DNA of 55,322 nt from Porphyra umbilicalis (taxonomy: Eukaryota; Rhodophyta; Bangiophyceae; Bangiales; Bangiaceae), in the NCBI GenBank assembly GCA_002049455.2, contig KV919178.1:1-55322 (forward strand), in the 5' to 3' direction. Position numbers and translations under genes: made by a program. Within the stretch, counting starts at the first letter, position 1; every line of letters starts with the position of its first letter. The notes under the pieces are model-generated. The model did not search any database. It saw nothing but the letters and a program-made list of their open reading frames with translations, and was not told the origin of the DNA. Of this stretch, positions 1 through 10,746 are shown piece by piece.

Positions 1-890
1 GTTCCTCCCCTCCCTCGCGTCCCCAACCGCGGCCTTTTTTCCCCGTCACGCCTCCCCCATGTGCATCCCTCACCACACCCGAAGGACCCGTGCAGGGCGT
101 CCCCTCCCCCGCCGCTCGCCGCCGCCACGCCCGCCATGGCCTTGCTCATCCGGCTCCCGCCGGGGTCGGCACTTCCTTGGACGGCCGGGTGGCGGCACGT
201 CCCGCCGGGAGGGCGGCCAGCCGCCACCAGGCGGTGGCGGCTCCTGCGGCCGCCGCCTCCCAACGTGGGCGGGGGGCGGTGGTAGCCAAGGTGGCCGATG
301 CCGGCATCGCTACGGCAGTGGCCCCACCAACGCCATGTACTGACGAGGTAGTCGCCCCGCCTGTGGCGGGCGCAGCTACCGCTGTCGCCGCCGCCGCGGG
401 CATCCGTGATGCCGCCGCTTCCGCTGGCGAGTTCGTATGCAGCACGCCCACTCCCTCCCCCCCTGCTCCGACGCGGCGGCACGCGGCGGCGACGACGGTG
501 GCAGCAGCATGCTGCAGCGGCGGTGGGGACATCTAGTGGGTGGCGGCGGTTGTAGGTGGGCTGGTGGCTGGGGTGGTGGTGGAAGGGGAGGGGGCACCGC
601 CGCCGCCGTGGGCGGCGCCCGCCAACGCCAAGCGGGGGATGGCGTACGGTAGGAGGGGGCGGGGGAGGGGCTGCGCCCTCGGCCGATGTCACCAGAAGGT
701 TAGGTGTGAGGCACGCCCACTAGAGCACCCTCAGCGCCTTCGCTGAGGGCGGGGCCCGCGGCGTGCATGGCGGGGGGGGGGGGCACATCCGCTCCGCTGC
801 TCCCTCTGCCGCTAGTCTCAGGTGCCTGGAGGATGCGGACCGCAGCCACCGCGCGCGGTACAGCGGAGAAGGCCGTGGTACAGGCGGAGG
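1..890. other. GC-rich low-complexity DNA, no supported gene
   Basis: Open frames occur on both strands at once, for example 90-536 plus and 146-532 minus. They encode only Ala/Pro/Gly/Arg-rich sequence with no domain. That is expected where GC-rich simple sequence lacks stop codons. I see no convincing start context, intron or motif, so I call no gene here. Confidence 0.6.
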
Positions 891-929
891 TCCTAGGCGG
901 GCAGGGCGGTCGCCGTGGCGAAGGCGGCG

Positions 930-2290
930 GGTCCGCGGTGCGGCCGACAGGATGGAAACGGCAGGTCGGCGGTGCGGCAGGTCCGCGGTGCGGCCGCCGT
1001 GCCGGCGGCGGCGGGTCGGCCGTGCGGCGGGTCGGCAGTGCGGCAGCCGTGCTGGAGGCTGCGAGTCGGCGGTCCGGCGCGCCGGCCGTGCGGCCGCCGT
1101 GGTGGCGGCGGCGGGTCGGTGGTGCGGCCACTGCGGTGGCGGCGGCACTTCAGTGGTGCCGACACCGTGGTGGCCGCAGCGGGTCGGTGGTGCGGCCGCC
1201 GTCGTGGCGGTGGCACGTCGGCGGTGCGGCCGCTGTGGTGGCGGCGGCGGGTCGGCGCTGCGGCGGGTCGGTGGCGCGTCCGCCGTGATGGCGGCGGCGC
1301 GTCATTGGTGCGGCCGCCCTGATGGCGGCGTCCCGTCAGTGTTGCGGCAGCAGTGGTGGGGGCAGCGGGTCCGTGATGCGGTCGCTGTGGTAGCGGCGGC
1401 GTGTGCACAGTGCCGCTGGTCGGCAAAGTGGCTGCCGTGTTGGCGGCTGCGGGTCGGCGGTGCGGCGGGTCCGGCGTGTGGCCACCTTACTGGCGCGGGG
1501 CGTCAGTAGCTCGGCTGCCGTAGAGGCGGCTGCGGGTCGGTGGTGGGGCCGCCGTGGTGGCGGCAACGGGTCGGCGGTGCGGCGGGTCGGCAGTGTGGCA
1601 GCCATGTTGGCGGCTGCCGATTGCCGGTGCGGCAAGTGCGTGCTGCCGTCGCCGTGGTGGCGGCGGGGGGTCCCTGGTGTGGTCGCCATTGTGGCGGCGG
1701 CGGGTCGGCGGTGCGGCGGGTCGGTGGTTCGGCGGGTCGGCGGTGCGGCAGGTCGGCGGTGCGGCGGGTCCGCGGTGCGGCGGGTCGGCAGTGCGGCAGC
1801 CGCGTTGGCGGCTGCGGGTTGCGATGCGGAAAATGGGCGCTGCCGCCGCCGTGGTGGCGGCGGCGGGCTGGTGGTGTGACCGTTCTGGTGGCGTCGGCGT
1901 TTCAGTGGTGCCACCCCCGTGGTGGCGGCAGCGGGTCGGTGGCGCGGCAGCCATCGTCGCGGTGGCGCGTCAGCGGTGCGGCCGCTGTGGTGGCGACGGT
2001 TCGTCGGTGGTGCGGCGGTTCTGCGGCGCGGCGGTTCCGCGGTGCGGCGGTTCCGCGGTGCGGCGGTTCCGCGGTGCGGTGGGTCGGTGGTCCGGCCGTC
2101 GTGGTGGCGGCGGCAGGTTGGCGATGCGGCGGGTCGGCGGCGCGGCCGCCATGGTGTCGGCGGCGCGTCAGTGGTGCCGCCGCCATGATTGCGGCCGCGT
2201 GTTAGTGGTGCCGCCCCCGTGGTGGCGGCGGCGGGTCGGTGGTGCGAACGCTGTCATGGCGGTGCCGCGTCGGCGGCGCGGCCGTTGAGG
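930..2290. repeat. 34-bp GC-rich minisatellite with 16-bp sub-units
   Basis: Degenerate tandem copies with a 34-bp period can be laid out directly around 1109-1260. Each has a GTCGGTGGTGCGGCC block followed by a GTGGTGGCGGCGGC block. Around 1690-1790 and 2020-2085 the array collapses to a 16-bp sub-unit, GGGTCGGCGGTGCGGC or CGGTGCGGCGGTTCCG. Because 34 is not a multiple of three and the unit lacks stops, every frame stays open, which explains the overlapping 150-250 residue Arg/Gly/Ala ORFs. I treat those ORFs as artefacts. Confidence 0.8.
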
Positions 2291-2403
2291 TGGTGACGGG
2301 GGCCGGAGGTGGGGGCCGCTGCCACGTGCAGCGGTGGTAATTCTCTGCGAGAGAAACGAAACGAAGCGAAGGGAAGTCCTCTGCTGTCGCCGAGCTCATC
2401 ACG

Positions 2404-3245
2404 TCATTAGCGAAGCTTCTAGTAGGGATCCATTCGCGTTCTCAACGCTCAGGCAGCCACGTTGCATGAAATTGATGGCCCTGGTCTGTTTGATGGTCAC
2501 CCTCTAGGCCATGTGATTGGATGATCTTATCTGTATGCCCAATCACGCGTATCCACGTTTCAGCATTCGATGGCCTACGATCGCTCTGGTCCAGAAGGAT
2601 TACACATGCCAGCGATTACAGCTTCCTCCAAAAGCGTTTACAGATGCCTTCCTGGAACCCCCACTGTATTAGTACTCCACACAAGAGCCCCGAAATGGTC
2701 AGCAGCGCGCATCTTTGCGGCCATATCAGCACCGCGTCTCCGCCCTCTTCCGTCGTCTCGCCATCTCGCCCCTCCGTCGGGCCTTTCACAGCACCCCTCC
2801 ATCGTCGTCACCGCACCACCGTGCTCTCTCTTGGACGCGCTCGCCACATTCGCCCCTTTCTTTGCCCCCGCGCGCCGCATCCGCCCATTTCTTTCCCCCC
2901 CCCCCTTCCCCCCCTCCGCACACCATGCACGTTGCGCTGCACTCAGGTACGTTCTTTCTTCAATGTGTTCCTCGTCCTTCCCCGTCCCCCCCCCGAGCCC
3001 CAGCCGGGTTGTTTACTCTTCTGTTCTTCTTTTCTTGAGGCATCTGATCGCCTCTGCTGTCGACCTCCCCCTGCGTGTGGCGGCGCGCCGGGTGCTGCGC
3101 TTGTCTGCCTTGCTGACCATTTCTTTGTGCTGAGAATCATACGACAAAGATGAAGATACCAAATGGGGACCAACAATGGGGACGCTTTAACTGGAGAAGA
3201 CAAAGGGACACAACAACAACTGGGGAAGAGGATAGGGACCCAACG
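2404..3245 (+). repeat. Dispersed repeat, copy A (partner at 46596-47486)
   Basis: The segment starts TCATTAGCGAAGCTTCTAG and ends GGGACCCAACG. It is homologous in the same orientation to 46596-47486, with sharp boundaries at both ends. Both copies have a conserved 5' part, a C/T-rich middle and a conserved 3' part ending in an A/G-rich tail. The open frames are not collinear: the frame homologous at the 5' end is not the one homologous at the 3' end. A protein-coding role is therefore unlikely. I found no terminal inverted repeats and no clear target duplication, so the class of element is unknown. Confidence 0.8.
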
Positions 3246-4807
3246 ACGTCGTGGTCAGAAGAGTGAAGGAGCAGAACGAAAGGCCTCATTACAGTGCTGA
3301 AGTTCGGAATTCTATGGCAGCATCGAAAAGAGACGCTCCCCCGATGTACAACCATTATGCTGAATACTGCATCACATGATAAGTTAATTGCTCTGTCAGT
3401 CATCCCAACAATATTTGTCGAATGGGTGAAGCACTCGCTCGTGTGACGGGAAACACATTTGGCGCCTTAGGATAGAATCCTTATTGTTTGAGCAAACGTT
3501 ATTTTGGAGTTGGACACACCGTTCGACTCAGCTCATCGAGATCTGTCCTGTGAGGCTATCTCCAAGTCAATCTGATCGAATGTCAAGAACTGGTGGATGC
3601 GCACTGGTGACTACTGGCTTTTTCCCAAACTGTGTGTCTGTGTTCTCACGAAAAGTGGAAGCTTCGCTACCTGGTCTCTGCCCTGGGGGACCAACTTGTG
3701 TCTGCTGCACTCAAGCCCCTACACTGCCTGTATTTTGAACAGGTGACAACAAGACCACAAGAACACGGTACTTCGTAACCTGTGCGCCAAAGAACATATT
3801 CGCCCATAACCATAACTTGTGCGCCTGTGACGACCATCAAGACACTGTTTTCAGAAAAGGACACAATAAGTACACTCAGTACTCCCTATATTTGAACACG
3901 TGACCATTAAAAAAAAAAAGCAGCCGAATCCCATGGTCTGTTCCGGGAGACGATGACACGCTAAACAAACTAGGTGTCAGGCTAGCCGAATGAGCCATGG
4001 AGGCAACGGCTGTTGCAAGCTGTGATCATCGTGCGTATTTATTGTATTTCCAAATCATTTTCAACCAATATTATTCCCATTGCCGGGACCACAGCGCCGT
4101 TGCCCCACGCCGCTGTTTCCAGGTACAAACGCAACACACAAGCGCGACGCACACGCGAAATGTGGTAGCCTCGACGCCTTGCGTTGTGCTTGGACAAGAC
4201 CTGTCCGCCCGCGCAGACGGACGCGTCGTTCACACTTCAAAAAACAGCAGACACGCGGAGGACGAACACGCAGCGCTGCGCATGTCCGCTCAACGTGCGA
4301 CACCCGGACACCTCACACCGTGCTGCACCGGAAAAAAGGACGACACCAACGACCGGCCTCATGGTCAGCTGCCACGTGAGACTGACTGCACGCGCGGGGC
4401 CCCTTCCAGGAAGTATCGGACCGCTCATGTGCACCCATGGACCTGCTCAGGCGGGATAGGACTACTGACAGGCAGTCTACCTATCACCACAACCATTGGT
4501 CCGCCTTACACGAAGGTACCCACGTCCTCAGACCCACACACGCCCACCCGGACACAGGCCCACCCTCTCCACGCCGCTCGCAATGAGCGAGGGGATAATC
4601 GTGTGCTGCGACTTTCGCGCGCCCTTGACCCAGGGCGGGCTCCAAGAGCACAACCACACCAGCAGCCTGTCCCCCTGCTCCCACCTGCACACACCCACGC
4701 GCACACTCGAGTACCGCGCGGGCATACCACGCTTCTCCCCACATGCGCACTGCCACCCCACCACGACCCTTCCACCGCCACCTGGCAAACCACCACCCTC
4801 CCGTACC
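3246..4807. other. hAT 5' flank, no supported gene
   Basis: The 5' flank of the hAT transposase. An ATG-initiated frame runs from 3997 to 4947 and overlaps the transposase start out of frame. Its His/Thr/Pro-rich product has no domain, and I do not call it a gene. The left terminal inverted repeat of the hAT element should lie here, but I could not identify it. An A11-12 run lies near 3909. Confidence 0.45.
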
Positions 4808-7552
4808 ATGGAGGAGCCACCCGAGGGGTTTCGCTCGGCGACAAACCCCCTCCCTCCTGCCCCGACCATCACTACGACGGCGACCTCGCTCCTCTCTCCT
4901 CCTGTGCCGCCTGCACCGCATCTGGCGGCTGCACCACGACCTGCTGAGGGCGTGCTGGCAAGCGTGGCCAGTGCCGCCGGCGAGGCGGCCACCAACGCCA
5001 AGATCAAGACCAACAAGAGGGAGAAGATGAGTTATCTCTGGGTCTACTTTGACGTCGGTACCAAGGATTACACCAAGACATCCAAGGAGGTGTTTTGCAT
5101 CTTCTGCAAGGCCAAGAACGTCAAGGTGCCGATCAACGGGCGCCTGGACGCCATGGCCACCCATCTCGTCAAGAGGTGTGCGCACGCGCCCAGGGAGGCC
5201 AAGGTGGAGGCGGTGCAAGGCGACGCCGGGACCCGTAAGCACCGTCGACGGGACGCATCGGGTGGCGGCGGGGGGGGCCGCACCAACAGCCTGGGGCCCA
5301 TGGACGCCCACCTGCCGCGCCCCTTCTCTCCGTCCAAGACGAGGGAGTTCCAAACCGACCTTTTGGGGGTGCTCCTGTTCTCTGCTGTGGCGTTCAACTT
5401 CATCGACTCGCCGGTGCTGCGGTGCTTCCTCCTCAAGTGGGTGCCGGGTCTCAAGACACTGCCCACACGACAGACTCTGTCGGGTCCGGTGCTGGATCGT
5501 CTCGTGGCGGACTGTGTGGCCGCTGCCAAGGTCATCTACCTCAAGGGCTGCTGCATCACCATGTCCATGGACGGGTGGAAGAGCCGGGCGGGCCGCAAGC
5601 TCATGGGCATCCTGTGCAGCAACGTCGGCTCAGCAGACGGATGCGTGGCGGCAGACTTCCGCGGGACTACGGACATCACGACGGTGTCCGAGTCGGCAAC
5701 CCTAGTGCAGCATGAGCTGGAGTCCGAGATGGCCAAGGGGGTGGAGACCGGTGACTGGGCGTTGCCGCTGGCGTCGGGGGGGCTGTCAACGGACACCGCC
5801 TCTGCCGTGGTGGGTGTGGTCAGTGACTCGGCAAGTGCCAATGTCGGCTCCAAGAGAGCACTGTCGCTGCTGCACCCTTCCATCATCTTCGTAGCGTGCT
5901 TGGCGCATCAGCTTAACCTCCTGACGGGAAGCGTCATTGGGCACGAGTCGCTACGTGCTATCACGACCAAGTGCTCGCTGATCGTATCCTTCTTCAAGCG
6001 CTGCACCAAGTACATGGGTCTTTTGCTGGAAATTATGGACGCGACCATGAAGAAGCGGCTCACTTTCATCAAGACGGGGGAGACACGCTGGTACTCTCAC
6101 TACGGGCAGGCGCGGCGGCTTCTCGACCTCAAGCCAGCCCTGGAGCGGTTTGCCACTGACTACTACGCCGACACGACCCTGCTGCGCACCACCAACGGCG
6201 CCGCTGTCGTGGATGAGCTGCGCAGCCGGTCGTTCTGGGGCCGATTGGAGGTGGTCACCCAGCTGCTTCTACCTATGGTGAAGGAGATCGGCTTAGTAGA
6301 GCGCCGTGACAGCAACCTGGCGGACGCCGCTGCAGCCTTTGGCCGCCTCCACGCCTTCTACTCTCAACTTGGGGTGGACAGTGCAACGTTGGGTACAGAC
6401 GGTGCGACAGCGTTGGCACCTGTGTTTGTTGTGTCGGCTGACCCGTCCGTGCGGGCAATCACCAACCAGCTATGCATGACCATCCTCAAGCTGCTGCAAT
6501 GGCGCTTCACCCGCTACTACAGTGCAGATTTGCTGCTGCTGGCCCACATCTTGGACCCGTCGCGTGGTGTCGCCGGCCTTTGCACCCGACCTGGGTGCTA
6601 CGCCGCCTATGACAACATTGTGCGGCTGTTTCTGGGGCTGGCTTCCCGCTTTGGTGCCCTGCCCCAAGGGAGTGGTCAAGGTGAGCTGCAGCAGAACCGT
6701 CGACGTCAAGCAGTTGCTGGTGTCGTCAAGTACCTGGCCGACGGCCCAGATACTCTCCTCCTCTTCGACCCAAAGGGCGGCCTTGTCGTCAACAACGCTA
6801 ATGGCGGCGGCGTCGGCTGCGCTGGGGGTGGCGGCGGCGATGGTGACCGTGCTCGTGTGGCTGCCTTGGTCATGTGGTCTCTGTGCCCAGAGTACCAGGG
6901 CACGGTGCTGCAACAAGTGGCTCTCCGCCTCCTCGCTGTCTCCTGCCACGCCGCTGAGCTTGAGCGCGTGTGGTCAGCCATGGGGCTGGCTGACTCAACC
7001 ACTCGGAGCCAGCTGGGCACCAAGCGATTGACGGACATGACGCGGGTGGCGCTCCATTTACGCGCCCAGAACGTCAAGGACAAGAAGCAGACCTTCCAGC
7101 CGGGCTCCTACCTTGAGACAGCCGTTGACGAGAGCCCAGTGAACGCAGGCGTCGAGGTGGTGCAGGGTGCTGAAGGCGGCTGTGAAGAGACCGGAGCGGG
7201 CCAGGATGACGACGGGGATAGACTGGCGGCGACGGGTGCGGCCTTGCAGCAGCAGCTACAAGAGGAGCAAGATACGTGCCGACGCGCCGGCGAGCCGTTG
7301 CCTGGCGAGGGGACAGTGGACGAGGTCGGGCGTACGGCGGGCCCGGCGGCCTTCTCGGATGAGGACCTCAGGGCCATGTATGACAACTTGATGCACGGGC
7401 GGCGCGACGCGGGGGGGGGCGGTGGTCCAGCAGATGCGGCGCGCGACGGGGCAGCGGTTGCCGCCCGTGGGATGAGGCCACGCGTCCTCCTCTCCAGCCT
7501 GTTTGACGCAGAGTGGTACTTGAAAGATGCCAAGGCAACCTACGGTCTGTGA
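4808..7552 (+). CDS. hAT-family transposase (BED finger, DUF659, C-terminal dimerisation)
   Basis: Predicted 914-residue DNA transposase that would excise and reinsert its own element. The ATG at 4808 sits in a good context (ACCATGG); the frame extends upstream but has no better start. A BED-type zinc finger spans about residues 76-124, with C97, C100, H119 and C124 as ligands. A DUF659-like core follows: MSMDGW with D255, VSDSAS with D340, and the hAT CLAH motif at 364-367. TRW lies near 426-428. Near the C-terminus, AELERVWSAMG followed by the dimerisation helix carries the expected catalytic Glu. The tail is Gln/Glu and Gly rich. No internal stop or frameshift is visible, so the coding region looks functional. 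The hAT class is well supported; the element ends were not found. Confidence 0.9.
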   Translation: MEEPPEGFRSATNPLPPAPTITTTATSLLSPPVPPAPHLAAAPRPAEGVLASVASAAGEAATNAKIKTNKREKMSYLWVYFDVGTKDYTKTSKEVFCIFCKAKNVKVPINGRLDAMATHLVKRCAHAPREAKVEAVQGDAGTRKHRRRDASGGGGGGRTNSLGPMDAHLPRPFSPSKTREFQTDLLGVLLFSAVAFNFIDSPVLRCFLLKWVPGLKTLPTRQTLSGPVLDRLVADCVAAAKVIYLKGCCITMSMDGWKSRAGRKLMGILCSNVGSADGCVAADFRGTTDITTVSESATLVQHELESEMAKGVETGDWALPLASGGLSTDTASAVVGVVSDSASANVGSKRALSLLHPSIIFVACLAHQLNLLTGSVIGHESLRAITTKCSLIVSFFKRCTKYMGLLLEIMDATMKKRLTFIKTGETRWYSHYGQARRLLDLKPALERFATDYYADTTLLRTTNGAAVVDELRSRSFWGRLEVVTQLLLPMVKEIGLVERRDSNLADAAAAFGRLHAFYSQLGVDSATLGTDGATALAPVFVVSADPSVRAITNQLCMTILKLLQWRFTRYYSADLLLLAHILDPSRGVAGLCTRPGCYAAYDNIVRLFLGLASRFGALPQGSGQGELQQNRRRQAVAGVVKYLADGPDTLLLFDPKGGLVVNNANGGGVGCAGGGGGDGDRARVAALVMWSLCPEYQGTVLQQVALRLLAVSCHAAELERVWSAMGLADSTTRSQLGTKRLTDMTRVALHLRAQNVKDKKQTFQPGSYLETAVDESPVNAGVEVVQGAEGGCEETGAGQDDDGDRLAATGAALQQQLQEEQDTCRRAGEPLPGEGTVDEVGRTAGPAAFSDEDLRAMYDNLMHGRRDAGGGGGPADAARDGAAVAARGMRPRVLLSSLFDAEWYLKDAKATYGL

Positions 7553-7673
7553 CTGATTCGTTCTATAAAGCCCCATAGCAGGTCACAATGATCGCCGCCC
7601 ATTCAGAAGGGGTGCTACATAAGTTCGGGACTAAATAATATGGGTGCTACCTTCGTGTGTTCACTTCCCCAAA

Positions 7674-7728
7674 AGGGCGTGATTAGGGCGTGATCGGGCG
7701 TGATCGGGCGTGACACGCCCACACGCCC
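7674..7728. repeat. Tandem GGGCGTGATC array ending in a small palindrome
   Basis: Four adjacent copies of a 10-11 bp unit (AGGGCGTGATT, AGGGCGTGATC, GGGCGTGATC, GGGCGTGACA) run into CGCCCACACGCCCC, which can pair back with the units. It lies 120 bp downstream of the hAT stop codon, where hAT elements carry subterminal transposase-binding repeats. That role is inferred. Confidence 0.7.
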
Positions 7729-8239
7729 CGGGTTTGGGGGCGTGAAATACAAGCCTAATCGGGTGGATGGCAATAACTATCGTCAACTCGCACGCACGGG
7801 GAAGCTAAGTTGAAAAACCGGCACTTGCGCAGCACCCCGATGCCCCGTACGCGACTTGATACGCACGCCTCGAGAAAGGTCTCCTAATGTACATGTTTTA
7901 TCGAGTTTTTGACAAGAAAAACACTCCACAGAGGTCGTTACGAGGGGTCGTGCAAGAATCGTGCAAGCAATTCGAGCGAAATACGAGCTCGCATTGCACC
8001 GACCCCTCTCCAACGAGCTACACATAAGGACAGGGCTGGCTGAGTCGTATTTGACATTACCTGGGGACGATGTGACACTTCCTCGCACGGCAGTCCATGA
8101 CGGGCTGGGCCACATACTTTCTTTGAAGCCTGAAACAGGCTTAGGCTGTAAAAAAACACCGAATCATCATAATGAGAGCCGTTATACGAGCCAGTTCCTA
8201 GCAGTGGATTAACCGACACACGAGACAGACCAACAGTGG

Positions 8240-8341
8240 CGCCGAACAGAATCGCGTTCTGTTTGGCGTCTGTTCCCGAACAGACGGCCCCAACAGATGG
8301 CCTTCTGTTCGGCTGTTGCCCAACAGCGATTCTGTTCGGCG
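8240..8341. repeat. Palindromic cluster built from TCTGTTC / GAACAGA
   Basis: A perfect 16-bp inverted repeat (8240-8255 with 8326-8341) encloses a second perfect hairpin at 8268-8285 (8-bp arms, 2-bp loop). Several more copies of TCTGTTC or its complement lie between. The whole segment could fold into a cruciform or hairpin. Confidence 0.8.
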
Positions 8342-8444
8342 TTCTGACGTACATGGTTAAACACTCGGCACCTCAGGATTGAAATGCGGCCATTTGACCA
8401 ATCAAACAGACCTTAGAGTGGGCACGCGCCCACACCCACAGGCA

Positions 8445-9445
8445 CCTGAGAGCGTCTCCACTAATGGCTCCAACCGTCCAAGCAGCCAAACGTGGCACCT
8501 GTCGACGCTGTGTGTGCCGAGGTAGAGGCCGCGTTTGCTGATGACCGGGACGATGACGAGGTGGAGGGAAGTGACTTGTGGGGGGATAGCGAGGGCGGGG
8601 GGGGTGACATGTCTGAGTAGGCGCATTGTACCCTGCACGTCATTTGAACGTTTTTTTCTTGTCGGTCTGGCTCGGATGTCAGGTGAACGATGGATGCGAC
8701 AGGTCCTCCGATGCGATTCCCAAAATCAAGCCTTGATTCCAAAGTAGCACCCTATCCATTTGAATAGACTGTATTTATCATCTGGATCATTGTTGCAACG
8801 GCTATTGCTGAGCTGGAAACTGGACGCAGCGCTTCACCAGTGTCGCGCGACCCACGCGCACTCAGACGCTTCTCGCATTCACAGCCCCTTTTTTTCGGAG
8901 TGCCGCCGGAACTCCCATATCCGTCATATGAGAGACTTTGGCTCCTGGAGGTTCATTTTCGACGCTCCCACATCGATTTTGGGACAGGTTTTAGTGCATG
9001 AGATATACCTTTAGGTGGTGTGACGGCCCAAAAATAGACCGGTTCACATTTTCTAATCCCTGAATGCATCTCGTGGTGGCCTCGCGGGATTGCCCTTCTG
9101 TTGGAGCTTGAACGGCAGCGCCACCCCAAACAGGCCTGTTTGGAGACGCCCCGAGTCTTTTGGCCAACCCCTGGTTCCCTGTTCGGACCACGAAAGCCAA
9201 TAAATAAGCGTGACCCGTGGCTTGCAGACAGTTGCGCGACGATCTGGCAGTTATGGAGATTGTGTGCAGTACGTCTGTGAGAATACTGGCGTGCCACCAA
9301 AGAGGCCGTCCAGGCGAGCCCAAGTTTGAGACGTGATCTTCTTAGTTATAGCTATGAGTTTGGAGAGCCAGTGACAGCGCCACACGTTACGCACACGTGG
9401 CCGTTGGGTTGGACGGTTGGCTCCATTGGTGGAGATGCTCTCAGG
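8445..9445. mobile_element. 1.0-kb non-autonomous element with ~37-bp TIRs
   Basis: The left end (8445 onward, CCTGAGAGCGTCTCCAC) and the inverted right end (9405-9445) match at about 33 of 37 positions. No transposase is present. An open stretch after the left TIR (about 8462-8620) ends in an acidic, Asp/Glu/Gly-rich tail and a stop, and could be a remnant of an ORF. The left TIR shares about 49 of 54 bases with 19948-20001 next to the Plavaka-like gene, which suggests the same family mobilises both. I could not settle the target-site duplication because the ends are palindromic with the flanks (CCT...AGG). Confidence 0.7.
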
Positions 9446-9478
9446 CAGCTACCGGCAAACTTAGAGAATGTGGGCTAC

Positions 9479-9501
9479 GGCACCGGTATCATACCGGTGC
9501 C
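9479..9501. repeat. Perfect 11-bp-arm hairpin
   Basis: GGCACCGGTAT and ATACCGGTGCC are exact inverted copies separated by one base. The hairpin lies just outside the right end of the 8445-9445 element. Confidence 0.85.
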
Positions 9502-9947
9502 CATGATGGGCCTGTCTCGTGCCAGGCCCGGCCTCCGCCTTTTGGAGGACGCCCACTGGACGGATGTCGAGTCGATTTAAGCAAATGGTGTGCCTCCCTC
9601 AGAGTACCACCCTGGGCTGTCGTAAGTGACTTCGGTCGCGTCACAGGTAGTTGGAAGCAAAGCAGAAATCTATCTGCTTCACGATCATTGTACGGGGTAC
9701 CAGAACATTGTGTTGAACGGTACTGTGCTCCCTCGCATCCCTTTCCTTCCCCCCCCTCCCCCCCCTTAGTCCTCCGCCAAAGCCCAGGCCCGCACTGTTC
9801 ACTGTAGTACCACAATCTAGGGGGGTACCTCAGAAGGAGGGAAGTAACGGCCGTCTCAGCCGCTCGCGCGACACCCGCTATGGGACTCGAGGTCCGGGAA
9901 GTCGGGCCGATCGAAACGCCAAGACATCGAGACACGGTTTACTTGCC

Positions 9948-10044
9948 GGCGACGACGGTGCCTCCCACCGTCGTCGCCCTTCGTCCTAAAAGGGCGGAAA
10001 CCGTCGCCCGGGCCCAATTTTCCCAAATGGGAATTGACCCGGGC
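9948..10044. repeat. Two adjacent strong hairpins
   Basis: 9948-9960 (GGCGACGACGGTG) pairs perfectly with 9966-9978 across a 5-bp loop. 10006-10044 is a near-perfect palindrome with GCCCGGG at both ends and AATT/CCCA complementarity inside. They could be transcription terminators, a structured RNA or transposon ends; nothing in the sequence decides between these. Confidence 0.7.
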
Positions 10045-10622
10045 CGTCACCAACCAATGCAGATAATTCCCTCCATGCATGTCAAGTCCCCCGAGGCGAT
10101 CATTACAGACGAGGGGGAGAAACCGTCCCGCGCGCAACGCGCTGCACCCGCCGCGTGGCGCCCGGTCGGCCGTCGCCTGCCGCGCCCTCTCGGGCGCGCC
10201 AGCGCCCGCTCGGGCGCGCCAACCCGGCCTCCCGCGGGGCCCGCGTGCCGGGCGCGGCGGATCGGGTGCGCTCCCTCAAGTGGCCCGAGCCGGGCAGCGG
10301 GGCCGCCCCCTCGCCCCGCCATCCCGCGTCGCCAACCGGTCGGCCACCACCGCCGCTGGCGTCGCCACCACGCGTCGGGGACCGACGTCCCCCGCCGTCG
10401 CCGACGTCCCCGCGGTGGCCCCCTGGCGCATAGGGGGCCCCGTAGTACTACATTCACGGTCCCAACAACTGCCGTCTCTCCATCCCCCGCGCCCTAAACC
10501 TTCAGAACCCCCCCCCCCCCATCGCCAGCGGCATCGTTGCCTCACACCGCCCCGTCGTCACAGCCGGCACGGCCGCCGCTGTCACGACCAGCGACGCCAC
10601 CGCAGTGAAAGATCCACAGTCG

Positions 10623-10640
10623 CCTAACCCTAACCCTAAC
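10623..10640. repeat. Interstitial telomere-like (CCCTAA)n tract
   Basis: Three consecutive CCTAAC units, i.e. TTAGGG on the minus strand, flanked by non-telomeric sequence. Too short to be a functional chromosome end. Confidence 0.8.
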
Positions 10641-10746
10641 CCCCAATGGGTGACTCAACGACAGCCGTGGTGCACACCCCACGCCCAGGACAGTATCACG
10701 CACGGCAGGATCAGAGACAGGACGGACGAAAAACAAGACGGGCCGG

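Larger units (their letters stand above)
7553..8444. other. hAT 3' flank, no gene
   Basis: No coding sequence is supported. The stretch holds a short GGGCGTGATC tandem array and a cluster of TCTGTTC palindromes, listed separately. The motif GGGTGCTAC occurs at about 7613 and 7641, and inverted near 8742 inside the next element. I could not show that it is a transposon end. Confidence 0.5.

Noticed and set aside
763..2288. Long Arg/Gly/Ala-rich ORFs on both strands across the 5' minisatellite
   Set aside because: All frames are open because the 34-bp unit lacks stops; no domain, no start context, mutually overlapping.
2521..3153. 210-codon ORF in repeat copy A and its 246-codon counterpart in copy B
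   Set aside because: The homologous DNA is read in different frames in the two copies, so there is no conserved protein.
3997..4947. 316-codon ATG-initiated ORF overlapping the hAT start
   Set aside because: His/Thr/Pro-rich, no motif, and out of frame with the well-supported transposase.
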